Shown here piece by piece: positions 6,903 through 13,966 of a DNA stretch of 13,966 bases. The DNA is from CAZSTA01 sp964609495 [NCBI: uncultured bacterium] (GTDB lineage Bacteria; CAZSTA01), in assembly GCA_964609495.1 (NCBI GenBank), contig CAZSTA010000088.1:1-13966 (forward strand). The letters run 5' to 3'. The notes beneath the pieces are model-generated. The model saw nothing but the letters and a program-made list of their open reading frames with translations, was not told the DNA's origin and ran no database searches. Both the position numbers and the translations under genes were made by a program. The stretch's first letter is position 1. Each line of letters starts with the position of its first letter.

Positions 6903-7382
6903 ATGAGAAAAGTCGTTATAGTTATTATGTTGGGGGTATTGCTACTATCCGTAGGCTGTGAGATAATCATCCCGGATGGTCTTATACCTCCTCCAAAAGC
7001 TCGATTGAGTGTGACCTTTAATCCTAATCCAGTTCGTTATGCTAAATGGGATTTTAATCACTGGAATTGGGCTTGGAGTTCGGAGATAACTCTCTTTGAG
7101 ACAGGAGGGGTGGATGTAGATTTAGAAAATGTCCAGTTAAGATACTATGAGGATGGTAAGTTCATCGAGGAGCTAAATACCAATCCTCGAGATTATTTCA
7201 GTACTACACGTATCTATGCCAACACTAGTATCAAGGGCGACTTGTATATAATTTGGGTAGGATCAAGCGTCCTCTTACCCTACAAGATCGATATCTATAT
7301 AACTATAACGGGAAGAGATCGAAATGGAAATATGGTCTCTGTAACAGAGATTTTGGAGTGCTACGGGTCTTACATATTATAA
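6903..7382 (+). CDS. Small beta-rich lipoprotein of unknown function
   Basis: A 159-residue secreted lipoprotein with a clear signal: MRKVV, a hydrophobic core, then lipobox LSVGC with C19. The mature part is rich in alternating hydrophobic residues (ARLSVTFNPNPV, WSSEITLFETGGVDVDLENVQLRYYEDG, LPYKIDIYITITGRDRNGN) and looks like a single immunoglobulin-like beta sandwich. The ETGGVDVDLENV segment resembles a pattern common in extracellular Ig-like domains of bacterial lipoproteins. An AGGAGGG site lies 19 bp after the preceding lipoprotein gene, so they are likely co-transcribed. I do not recognise a named family. Confidence 0.75.
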   Translation: MRKVVIVIMLGVLLLSVGCEIIIPDGLIPPPKARLSVTFNPNPVRYAKWDFNHWNWAWSSEITLFETGGVDVDLENVQLRYYEDGKFIEELNTNPRDYFSTTRIYANTSIKGDLYIIWVGSSVLLPYKIDIYITITGRDRNGNMVSVTEILECYGSYIL

Positions 7383-7509
7383 TAGTTGAGGGAGCTAAGA
7401 CAATAGGATTTTATGGGAGAAGGGGAGTGGTAAATACCGATACCGAAAAAGATGTGACGTGGTTATCTATAGGCTTTGAAGTTGGAGTAGCTGAGGAGAA
7501 AGTCGAATA

Positions 7510-9102
7510 ATGGTTAAGAAATTACGGGTATATCTCCCTCCTATAACCATCCTCATCATCGCCTTTGCCTATCTCTTTTTATTCTTCAACAAGAGGATCA
7601 ACCTGTTAGATGAGGGATTATCCCTCTATGCCTCGGAGAGGATTCTGAAGGGGCAAGTTCCCTACAGAGATTTCTTCGTTATGGTCACCCCTGGAACGTT
7701 CTATTTTCAAGCTTTGCTCTTCAAGATATTCGGATCAAGTGTGATCTTGGGAAGGTGGATCGTGCTTATCGAAGGAGCATTGACTACCATGCTCCTCTAT
7801 CTAGTGGCGAAGAGGGTAAATTCCATCATATATGCCGCGCTGGGAGCGATACTCTTTCTCCTCTGGGAATTTCCTCAGTGGATGTCAACCAATTACTCCT
7901 GGTATGGCATAATCCTTGCCCTATTAGTTATCCTATCCCTAAGCGCCTATCTCGTGAAGCAAAACTATCACTGGCTTCTCCTAGCCAGTATCCTCGCTGG
8001 ATTGACGGCGTTTTTCAAGCAGAATATGGGATTTTTCTCCGCGCTTACGATCTTTCTCATCATTATATTGAGGAGGATAATCCTCGCTTTTAGGGAGACG
8101 AATCCTCCTTTAGCGGAGGAGACTCAATTTAAGGGATTTCTGAAGGAGATAGGATATTTAGCCCTGGGTATTTTGATAATCTTCATTCCCCTCATCATCT
8201 ATATGGTGAGCAAAGGCGCATTATTGGTGATGTTCAAAGATGCTGTCTATTATCCTACTTTCCTCTATAAAGAGGGGGCGGCTTTGCCCTTCCCCGAATT
8301 GCTTCCCATCAGAGCGGAATCTGTCTTGTCCTATCTGCCACTCATCACCTATCCACTTACCGCTCTAATCGTGATTATTCGAGTGATCCTCAAGCTAAAT
8401 ACCGAGAGGGATATAGAGTTAGTGATGCTCGCTATCTTTGGCTCCCTCTTCTTTCTCGCCTCCTTCCCTCGCGCTGACTTTATTCACGTATCCTTTGGAA
8501 TTATGCCCCTCTTTATCCTCTTCCCCTATCTTCTCAACTGGATCTTCGATATGTTAAGCACCGGTTTGAGTTGGTTGTTCAAAGCCGAAGAGGGAGCAAA
8601 GCTTAGGATAATCCAAGTGGTGGTAGTGATGCTGACTCTGATCGGTCCTGCTTTTCTTGTGAGAGATGGGATTGTGATTAATCAAGAGAGATACAAATGG
8701 CAACAAGCTTCGATATCAGATGTAAACAGGGCTGGTGATATATATCTGAGCCATTACGATGCGCTCAAAATCAGAACGATAGTAAGCTTTATAAGGGAGA
8801 ATACTAAACCAGAAGACCCCATCTTTGTCGTTCCCTGGGCAGTTATGTTCTACTTTCTAACGGAGAGAGATAATCCTACTCGCTGGGATCTAATCATACC
8901 CACTAGTTTGTTCAACTTAGATGAGATCATAGCAACCTTAGAGGAGGTTAAGCCCCGTTATGTGATCTGGGGCTATGAGTGGGATGTGGATGGGAAGAAA
9001 TTTGAGGTTTACGCTCAAAAACTCGCTAAGTATATCTTCGATAATTATGATACGGTGGAGTTCACCAATAAATATGAGATATTAGAGCGGACTTCCGATT
9101 AA
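7510..9102 (+). CDS. Multi-pass GT-C type glycosyltransferase (PMT/ArnT-like)
   Basis: A 530-residue membrane protein with roughly ten hydrophobic helices and a C-terminal soluble tail of about 100 residues, the architecture of GT-C enzymes that move sugars from polyprenyl-phosphate donors outside the inner membrane. Near the end of the first helix, INLLDEGLSLYASERILKG (30-48, acidic pair D34-E35) and PYRDFFVMVTPG (51-62) match the first-loop acidic motif and following segment of GT39/GT83-like proteins. The end of the membrane part carries IRTIVSFIRENTKPEDPIFV, a recurrent segment in such proteins. The ATG overlaps a TAA by one base (TAATG), and a GAGGAG lies at 7493-7498. Donor and acceptor are unknown; the position after two lipoproteins suggests envelope glycosylation. 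Confidence 0.75.
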   Translation: MVKKLRVYLPPITILIIAFAYLFLFFNKRINLLDEGLSLYASERILKGQVPYRDFFVMVTPGTFYFQALLFKIFGSSVILGRWIVLIEGALTTMLLYLVAKRVNSIIYAALGAILFLLWEFPQWMSTNYSWYGIILALLVILSLSAYLVKQNYHWLLLASILAGLTAFFKQNMGFFSALTIFLIIILRRIILAFRETNPPLAEETQFKGFLKEIGYLALGILIIFIPLIIYMVSKGALLVMFKDAVYYPTFLYKEGAALPFPELLPIRAESVLSYLPLITYPLTALIVIIRVILKLNTERDIELVMLAIFGSLFFLASFPRADFIHVSFGIMPLFILFPYLLNWIFDMLSTGLSWLFKAEEGAKLRIIQVVVVMLTLIGPAFLVRDGIVINQERYKWQQASISDVNRAGDIYLSHYDALKIRTIVSFIRENTKPEDPIFVVPWAVMFYFLTERDNPTRWDLIIPTSLFNLDEIIATLEEVKPRYVIWGYEWDVDGKKFEVYAQKLAKYIFDNYDTVEFTNKYEILERTSD

Positions 9103-9118
9103 AAAGAAGGTGAAATAG

Positions 9119-9667
9119 ATGCCGCTAATAGCGATCTATTTGATACCGATAGGCGAAATAGAGCCAGATATTATGGAATATCTATCCTCCGCTTTAGAGG
9201 AAAAATTCAAAGTCGAGTGTTCATTAGGAAAACCCCTGGAAGAGCCTGATTACGCTTATAATCGGAGGAGAAAGCAATATCTCTCCTCACCGATCTTGGA
9301 TGAATTAAGAAAGAAGAAACCTCCCAAGGCCTCCTATGTATTAGGAGTAATTGACAAGGATTTGTTCGTCCCTCCGCTCAATTTCATCTTTGGTGAAGCG
9401 GATATGATAGATAAAGTGGCTATAATCTCTTTGACTAGATTAAGGCAGGAGTTCTACGGAAATCCCGAGGATGAGGCTCTCTTCAAGCTGAGGGCATTGA
9501 AAGAGGCGGTCCATGAGCTAGGACATACCTTCGGCTTGAGACATTGTCCTAATCCCACTTGTGTGATGCACTTCTCCAATAGTCTAGCGGATACGGATAT
9601 TAAAGCCGACGATTTCTGTCCAGATTGTCGGAGTAAAGTGGAATTTTTATTTGGGGAAGAAAGATAG
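9119..9667 (+). CDS. amzA: Archaemetzincin family zinc metalloprotease (M54)
   Basis: A 182-residue cytosolic protein with no signal peptide. The signature is complete: HELGHTFGLRHC at 132-143 gives the three zinc-binding histidines (H132, H136, H142) and catalytic E133. C143 and C148 (NPTC) with a second pair C167/C170 (FCPDC) form the four-cysteine structural zinc site of archaemetzincins. M150 is the Met just after, as in the family pattern HExxHxxGxxHCx4CxM...CxxC. The N-terminal half (IYLIPIGEIEPDIMEYL, YLSSPILDEL, VLGVIDKDLFVPPLNFIFGEA) also fits the family. Length is normal. An AAGGTGA site lies 16 bp after the glycosyltransferase stop, so this is the last gene of the plus-strand unit. 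Physiological substrates are unknown for the family; peptidase activity is inferred from intact residues. Confidence 0.95.
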   Translation: MPLIAIYLIPIGEIEPDIMEYLSSALEEKFKVECSLGKPLEEPDYAYNRRRKQYLSSPILDELRKKKPPKASYVLGVIDKDLFVPPLNFIFGEADMIDKVAIISLTRLRQEFYGNPEDEALFKLRALKEAVHELGHTFGLRHCPNPTCVMHFSNSLADTDIKADDFCPDCRSKVEFLFGEER

Positions 9668-9696
9668 CTATCATAATCCCTCACCAGATAGATTCG

Positions 9697-10935
9697 CTAA
9701 GAGTACCTCAAAGCCTCAACTGGCTCTAAGTTAGAGGCTACAATAGCTGGATAAAGGCTGGATAATAGAGATACCCCTAAAGCAGAGAGGAAAGGGAAGG
9801 CGATATAAGTTAGGGTGATATAAGGGTAAATAGTGGCAGCTATCCCTCCTCCAGGAGGGATAAAAGTTATCCCCCTCATTCCTAAATACTCTACGATGAG
9901 TGATCCAACTAGAGACCCGATGATTGCTCCTATAAGCCCTATAACTAGAGCTTCCAACATAAAGAGCCTCCTGATTTCTCTCCTATCGATCCCCATAGAC
10001 ATAAGTAACCCGATCTCCCTGGTCCTCTCGAAGACTGCCATCAACATTGTGTTTATGATGCTAGTCGCTACTACTATGAAGAGGACGAGAGCTATCGCTC
10101 CAAGCACCATCTTTTGAATGGAGATAACTGTTACAAAGAAGGGAGCTATATCCTTCCAAGAATCAGCCTCTAGGTTCATACCAGCACCTTTAATTTTGTC
10201 CCTAAGTTTCTCCATCACCTGATCTACCTTATTTGGATCCTTAATTCCGATTGCTATCTCGGTAACCTGATCTTCCATATCCAGCAGGATTTGAGCTTGC
10301 GTTAAATTAGCATAGAGCAAATTAGCTGGAGCAAATAGAGAATTAACATCAAGCAGTCCAGCTATGATAAAATCAAGGGCATTTATCGCTTCACTAGAGG
10401 TATAGGTTACCAAAGTCAAGGTATCACCGATCTCGACATTTAAACTATCCGCTAGATCCTTAGAGATGAGAATGGTATTTGGCTTATCATCCTCTAGGTA
10501 ATCGCCCTCTGTTACCATCTCCTTCTCTTTATAAAGAACCTCTCCCTCTCGGCTGGGCTGGATTGCTATTCCTATAAAGGGTATGGTATCCTCTCCATTG
10601 CTGACCATTCCATTGAATTTGATGCGAGAGGCTATCTGCCCTACATCTCTTAGGCTATATATCAATTTCTCTACTTCCTCTAAATTCTCGATGGGCATAT
10701 CAAGAGGTAATTTCTGCAACTCCTTCATATACCCAGCAGTATGCACTTGGATATCACCAGTAGTGGTTCCAGTGATCATATCGATTATTCCCCCGTGCAA
10801 TCCTCCCATAAAACCTCGGACTACAAGGGTAGTTACTACTCCAATAAATATAGCTAATATAGTAATTATAGTTCTTCGCTTATTCCGCCAGACATTCCTG
10901 AAAGCTATCTTGAAAAAGATACTCATAACTTTCAC
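9697..10935 (-). CDS. FtsX/MacB/LolC-type ABC transporter permease
   Basis: A 412-residue inner-membrane permease with the four-helix MacB/FtsX layout: IAFRNVWRNKRRTIITILAIFIGVV (helix 1, about 10-34), a periplasmic domain to about 265, then three C-terminal helices. The FERTREIGLLMSMGIDRREI segment (302-321) after helix 2 is the hallmark of this family, and the end ASNLEPVEALRY is typical. Such permeases drive mechanotransmission, for example lipoprotein release (LolCDE) or efflux (MacB). The cognate ATPase is not encoded beside it. The start is ambiguous: GTG at 10935 has AAAGGA at good spacing; ATG at 10926 is an alternative. It ends 29 bp from the convergent archaemetzincin gene. Confidence 0.9.
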   Translation of the reverse strand: MKVMSIFFKIAFRNVWRNKRRTIITILAIFIGVVTTLVVRGFMGGLHGGIIDMITGTTTGDIQVHTAGYMKELQKLPLDMPIENLEEVEKLIYSLRDVGQIASRIKFNGMVSNGEDTIPFIGIAIQPSREGEVLYKEKEMVTEGDYLEDDKPNTILISKDLADSLNVEIGDTLTLVTYTSSEAINALDFIIAGLLDVNSLFAPANLLYANLTQAQILLDMEDQVTEIAIGIKDPNKVDQVMEKLRDKIKGAGMNLEADSWKDIAPFFVTVISIQKMVLGAIALVLFIVVATSIINTMLMAVFERTREIGLLMSMGIDRREIRRLFMLEALVIGLIGAIIGSLVGSLIVEYLGMRGITFIPPGGGIAATIYPYITLTYIAFPFLSALGVSLLSSLYPAIVASNLEPVEALRYS

Positions 10936-10948
10936 ATCCTTTTCCTTT

Positions 10949-10972
10949 AAAAGCTGAGACTCCCTTCAGCTT
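10949..10972 (-). terminator. Weak hairpin with short T-run upstream of the FtsX-type permease
   Basis: On the minus strand AAGCTGA and TCAGCTT form a 7-bp stem (10966-10972 with 10951-10957) with an 8-nt loop, continuing into TTTT. It sits in the 92-bp gap between the hydrolase and the permease, just before the permease ribosome binding site. It could be a weak terminator or attenuator. The short stem and T-run keep confidence low. Confidence 0.35.
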
Positions 10973-10997
10973 ATGTGCCGAAGGAAGTCCTTTAGCT

Positions 10998-11027
10998 ATA
11001 TTAGCATATAGAGCAAATTCCTTACAA
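10998..11027 (-). promoter_or_regulatory. Possible promoter for the FtsX-type permease
   Basis: On the minus strand TTGTAA (11022-11027) and TAATAT (10998-11003) are separated by 18 bp, immediately after the hydrolase stop codon. Both boxes deviate from consensus in an AT-rich gap, so this may be chance. If real, transcripts would begin upstream of the weak hairpin at 10949-10972. Confidence 0.3.
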
Positions 11028-12728
11028 CTACTTTAACGTTTCCTTCAACCACTCGATCATCGTATTCAAGACGTCCTCGCTCACCTTTCTGCTAGTGTCA
11101 AGATAAGATGCTACTGTGGATTCCCCCTCTACATACTTAAAGAGATGATCGAGATTGGGGAAGATAGCGATCTTGTGAGGTTTGCCCGCTTCGTTTAGAG
11201 CCTGAGCCAACATTTTCGCATCCTTGTCAACGAGAACTTGGAAATCCTTCTCTCCCTGAAGGATGAGAACATCCGCGTTCACCTGAACGATGGTCTCTAA
11301 GGGATTATGGTTTATATGCTCCCGCCACCAAGCGGCTAGAGGGATGGGCTGATCGTTCAGAGTATCCTCGCCCTCCCGAATAGCCTCCAGCATCTCCTTT
11401 TGAAGCTCAATACCCTCTTGGATCAACTTCTCATCATCTATCCCGCTTATAGCATAAGCATAGCGAACCTGATCTTCAACCACTTCATCCAGAGGACGGG
11501 CAGTTCCAGCCATCAGCACGATAGCTTTTATCATCGGATCACGAGCGGAGACTATAGGAGCGATGATGCCACCTTCACTATGCCCTACTAGAGCTATGCG
11601 GTTCATATCTATACCAGGCTGACTTCGCATAAATCTCACCGCCGCTTGGACATCATTTACCAGATCAGTGAGAGTAGCCTTAGAATAATTTCCAGTGCTC
11701 TCTCCGATACCGCGCTTATCATAGCGAAGGACGGCAAATCCTGCCTTCGAGAGGGCATCAGCGATTTCCGCAAAGACGTTGAGCTTTAACCCTCCCGGAA
11801 CATTCTCGTCTCGATCTACTGGACCGGATCCATGGATTAAGATCACTCCAGGGGGCAATATCTCCCCTTCGGGGATCGTTAAAGTCCCCGCCAGAGTAAC
11901 TCCATCACTTGTGAAGGTGACTTCCTTAGCGGTATATCCTTCAGGGATGATCTCTTCTTCCTCCTCCTCAGCTCTTTCCAAAGGAGCTATCTCCGCTACC
12001 TTTTCGCCTACTTCTATTCTTTCCAGTTTAGTTTCCATTGTGCCTCGGACAGTCTCCGATATGCTTTGGAGGATATATGGCTCATCCAAACTATACCAGT
12101 TGGTGCCCTTCACATTAAAGCTATCAAATTCCCATTTCATAGCCGCAAAATCTCCCGCGGGAGTGGAGATGGTCTCCTCTCCGATGAACTTATAGGTGGT
12201 AGGTCCCATCCCCACCACTTTGATCGTATATTCCTTGCTCTCCTCCAATTCCCGAGTAAGGGGAAGGATATCAGCAGTGATGCTATCGACTATCCCCTCT
12301 CCGAGTTCCTCTTCAACCGTTATCTTATTCTCCCCCATCTGCTGGGTGATGAAGATTTTACCTGTCTTATAATCAAACTCATACGTAACTTTAACCTGCT
12401 GAATCTTTACATCCTGATCTATTAGATAGAGGATAGGCTTCATATCCTCAAGCTCGATAGTTACCTTTTCTGTTACTTTGCTTCCAGGAGGGAGACCAGG
12501 CATACTATCGAAGGTCTGCAATCTTGATATATCCAATACTTGTTTACCATCTTCCTCTCGTGGCTCTCCAAAGGTTAAAACGAAGATGCCGATCTCTTCT
12601 CCATCTAAGAGTATAATATAGTGAAAGGACTTACCAAAAGGTAGCTCGGCAGACCAACCTACAGTCGAGGTTAAAACCACAGCAAATATCGTTATTACAA
12701 GAATGATGATCTTTTCTCTGGTATTCAT
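11028..12728 (-). CDS. Secreted two-domain alpha/beta hydrolase (EstD-like esterase)
   Basis: A 566-residue exported protein. Residues 1-27 are a signal peptide (NTREK, hydrophobic core, GWSA). Residues about 28-240 are beta-rich with FHYIILLDGEEIGIFVLTFGE and STPAGDF motifs, resembling DUF3108-like domains. An acidic hinge (E254-E259) links to an alpha/beta hydrolase from about 265. The latter has HGSGPVDRDE (oxyanion region, H299 on), VLRYDKRGIGES, nucleophile elbow GHSEGG with S384, and a likely triad completed by D495 (GEKDFQV) and H528 (NLDHLF). The HGSGP...DRDE and RYDKRGIG motifs are those of EstD-type esterases. The start ATG overlaps the stop of the HD gene by 4 bp (ATGA), indicating translational coupling. 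It probably cleaves an ester or short peptide bond outside the cytoplasm; the natural substrate is unknown. Confidence 0.88.
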   Translation of the reverse strand: MNTREKIIILVITIFAVVLTSTVGWSAELPFGKSFHYIILLDGEEIGIFVLTFGEPREEDGKQVLDISRLQTFDSMPGLPPGSKVTEKVTIELEDMKPILYLIDQDVKIQQVKVTYEFDYKTGKIFITQQMGENKITVEEELGEGIVDSITADILPLTRELEESKEYTIKVVGMGPTTYKFIGEETISTPAGDFAAMKWEFDSFNVKGTNWYSLDEPYILQSISETVRGTMETKLERIEVGEKVAEIAPLERAEEEEEEIIPEGYTAKEVTFTSDGVTLAGTLTIPEGEILPPGVILIHGSGPVDRDENVPGGLKLNVFAEIADALSKAGFAVLRYDKRGIGESTGNYSKATLTDLVNDVQAAVRFMRSQPGIDMNRIALVGHSEGGIIAPIVSARDPMIKAIVLMAGTARPLDEVVEDQVRYAYAISGIDDEKLIQEGIELQKEMLEAIREGEDTLNDQPIPLAAWWREHINHNPLETIVQVNADVLILQGEKDFQVLVDKDAKMLAQALNEAGKPHKIAIFPNLDHLFKYVEGESTVASYLDTSRKVSEDVLNTMIEWLKETLK

Positions 12729-13333
12729 AGCTTCTCCTCCTTATAACGTTTTTCTAGAATCTGGTAAACTGGTTCTCCAGTTATCTGCTCTATCTCTGAG
12801 CAGATAAGCAAAGCTCTCTTTTCATTCTCATCTATCCAACTTGGCCACTTTCCATCTTTATCCTTATATTTATCTCTAAGACCCTCAACCCTCTCCTCTA
12901 TAGTAACTAGATCATATCGTATCATAGTATCTGCCAAAGCTACTATCTTCTCTTCTAGCGTTAATCTGCTATAGTTATCATCTTTAAGCTTTGCCAAGTC
13001 CTCATCTGAGAACATACCTTCTGCAACAGCTTCGACTGGTGAGCGTCCCTTCAGGACATGAACTAGAGAGACCCGAGCTAGCTCATAATAACCAAGCTCA
13101 TTAAGGATCAGATATCCCTCTAATCCATGCAAGGAGGGGTGATGTGTTCTGCATCTTCCTATATCGTGAAGAAGTCCAGCTATCTCCACAAACTCAATGT
13201 CTATTGGATATCCCCTCTTGTGGATCTCACAAGCTATGATTCGTGAGGCTCGAGAAACTGCTAAACAGTGCTTATATACCGCATCGGAAGGGATAGAATC
13301 TTCCAGCAATCGAAGCGCCTCTTGATAATTCAT
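12725..13333 (-). CDS. HD-domain protein, archaeal-type HDIG (TIGR00295-like)
   Basis: A 202-residue cytosolic protein with an HD metal-dependent phosphohydrolase domain: KH (H22), HDIG at 56-59 with metal-binding H56-D57, a THHPSLHGLEG segment (63-73) and LADTM with D135. The pattern HDIGR...THHPSLHG followed by ILNELG resembles the TIGR00295 set, best known from archaea. HD proteins usually hydrolyse nucleotides or other phosphate esters; the substrate here is unknown. I chose ATG at 13333 since MNYQEALRLLEDS is a typical beginning. Its AAGGAGG at 13347-13353 is 13 nt away, rather far. The longer frame starts at 13387 (TTG) or 13381 (ATG), would overlap the decarboxylase gene and has no ribosome binding site. 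The stop overlaps the hydrolase start. Confidence 0.8.
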   Translation of the reverse strand: MNYQEALRLLEDSIPSDAVYKHCLAVSRASRIIACEIHKRGYPIDIEFVEIAGLLHDIGRCRTHHPSLHGLEGYLILNELGYYELARVSLVHVLKGRSPVEAVAEGMFSDEDLAKLKDDNYSRLTLEEKIVALADTMIRYDLVTIEERVEGLRDKYKDKDGKWPSWIDENEKRALLICSEIEQITGEPVYQILEKRYKEEKL

Positions 13334-13364
13334 TGTTGGACTCCATCCTCCTTGAACTTTCGGA

Positions 13365-13862
13365 TCAATCCCAGGGAACATATACAACAGCAGCTATACA
13401 AGAGCCAAACATATTCTCACTTACTTCCATAGTATCCACTTTAGTATAAGCCTCTTCAACCACTAATCCTCTTATTTCAGCCATGCGATCCAATTTTCTC
13501 ATCAACTCATTCTCCAGATACTTCTCGCTCTTATGCCCATGCTCCTCAGCCACGATGCCGAAGCGTCCGGTTCCATCCTTTCGCTGACACCAGGCCCAAC
13601 CTACTCCCGCCCCGATTAAATCTCCAGATGATCCTTCTTGATGAACTAGGACTAGGAAGGTTATCGTTCCCGGAGCTATCTCAACTGGTTCAACTTCCTC
13701 AGCCTCGGAAGGGATTATAGATGATATCGGGATAAGGTTACATTGAGCGATCCCGCCCTCCATCAGAGCCTTATCGAAGGCATTCAGGGCTGACTCCTCG
13801 TGTTCGGCATGACCGGTTACGACAAAGAACTGTTTCGGCAGGAATCTACCTCCTATTGGCAT
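13365..13862 (-). CDS. pdaD: Pyruvoyl-dependent arginine decarboxylase
   Basis: A 165-residue proenzyme that decarboxylates arginine to agmatine, the entry to agmatine-based polyamine synthesis. Family proteins cut themselves between two serines, the second becoming the pyruvoyl cofactor. Here LIPISSIIPSE carries the pair S47-S48 at the conserved place. Downstream, IGAGVGWAWCQRKDG and FGIVAEEHGH (E106/E107 includes the expected catalytic glutamate) follow the family pattern. Size and the start KQFFVVTGHAEHEESALNAFDKAL are normal. ATG at 13862 is preferred to TTG at 13865, with AAGGAG upstream. The ATG overlaps the upstream stop as TGATG, implying coupling. 31 bp separate it from the HD gene start. 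Confidence 0.93.
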   Translation of the reverse strand: MPIGGRFLPKQFFVVTGHAEHEESALNAFDKALMEGGIAQCNLIPISSIIPSEAEEVEPVEIAPGTITFLVLVHQEGSSGDLIGAGVGWAWCQRKDGTGRFGIVAEEHGHKSEKYLENELMRKLDRMAEIRGLVVEEAYTKVDTMEVSENMFGSCIAAVVYVPWD

Positions 13863-13966
13863 CAAACTTCACTCTCCTTCTTATAGTTTGGTTTTTGAAA
13901 TATTAATAGTAATATTGAAGATTCTTCTCCTGTTAGATCTCGAGCCTCTCTTAAATCACCCTCCCC
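13862..13966 (-). CDS. C-terminal end of an unidentified gene, cut by the window edge
   Basis: On the minus strand an open frame enters from the right edge and runs 34 codons to TGA at 13862-13864. The decoded tail includes LREARDLTGEESSI, then LLLIFQKPNYKK. The stop overlaps the decarboxylase ATG by one base (TGATG), and the decarboxylase ribosome binding site lies inside the frame, as expected in a coupled operon. I do not recognise the protein from so short a tail, and an open stretch of this length could also arise by chance. Confidence 0.5.
   Translation of the reverse strand, partial: GEGDLREARDLTGEESSILLLIFQKPNYKKESEV

Noticed and set aside
9833-10957. Plus-strand open frames opposite the FtsX-type permease
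   Set aside because: These are antisense shadows; hydrophobic helices on the minus strand give Ile/Ser-rich reverse translations.
11779-12425. Plus-strand open frames opposite the hydrolase gene
   Set aside because: The opposite strand encodes a complete two-domain protein with catalytic motifs. These frames give low-complexity Ser/Pro-rich translations without family features.
13334-13387. N-terminal extension of the HD protein to 13381 or 13387
   Set aside because: It lacks a ribosome binding site, overlaps the decarboxylase coding region and adds residues not typical of HD-domain starts.
1-13966. CRISPR array, tRNA or rRNA genes, insertion sequence with transposase
   Set aside because: I found no regularly spaced direct repeats, no tRNA-like cloverleaf with a CCA end, no rRNA sequence, and no transposase or integrase reading frame on either strand.

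Overview
The window looks like part of the chromosome of an uncultured, probably diderm bacterium. Two periplasmic-type solute-binding proteins carry ordinary signal peptides without a lipobox, two other proteins are classic lipoproteins, and start sites have clear AGGAGG-type ribosome binding sites. Arg codons AGA/AGG and Ile codon ATA are frequent. Several families here are common in archaea and thermophiles (archaemetzincin, pyruvoyl-dependent arginine decarboxylase, an archaeal-type HD protein). I cannot assign a phylum from this sequence alone.

Plus-strand half (1-9667). A leader region (1-403) holds a perfect 13-bp hairpin, a near-consensus sigma70-type promoter (TTGAAA-17-TATAAT) and the decayed 3' end of a third solute-binding-protein gene. 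Two tandem, closely related family-5 solute-binding proteins follow (404-2008 and 2256-3866), separated by a rho-independent terminator. The first is flanked by imperfect inverted repeats. A nested inverted repeat of about 100 bp separates the second from a DppB/OppB permease and a DppC/OppC permease. The latter carries an extra N-terminal TM2-like membrane domain. No ATP-binding subunit is present. The same strand continues closely spaced with a CsgG-like lipoprotein, a small beta-rich lipoprotein, a multi-pass GT-C type glycosyltransferase and an archaemetzincin metalloprotease.

Minus-strand half (9697-13966, convergent). Reading from the right edge leftward: the C-terminal end of an unidentified gene, a pyruvoyl-dependent arginine decarboxylase (coupled through TGATG), an HD-domain protein, a secreted EstD-like alpha/beta hydrolase (ATGA overlap), a short gap with a weak hairpin and possible promoter, and an FtsX/MacB-type ABC permease. 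The two transcription units meet tail to tail across 29 bp with no recognisable terminator.

Working picture: the plus half imports peptides or short oligomers, using alternative binding proteins with one permease pair and ATPases encoded elsewhere, followed by envelope proteins. The minus half combines agmatine (polyamine precursor) formation with a secreted esterase and an envelope-type permease. The most notable points are the binding-protein cluster (duplication, a fossil copy, inverted repeats), the TM2-OppC fusion and the missing ATPases.
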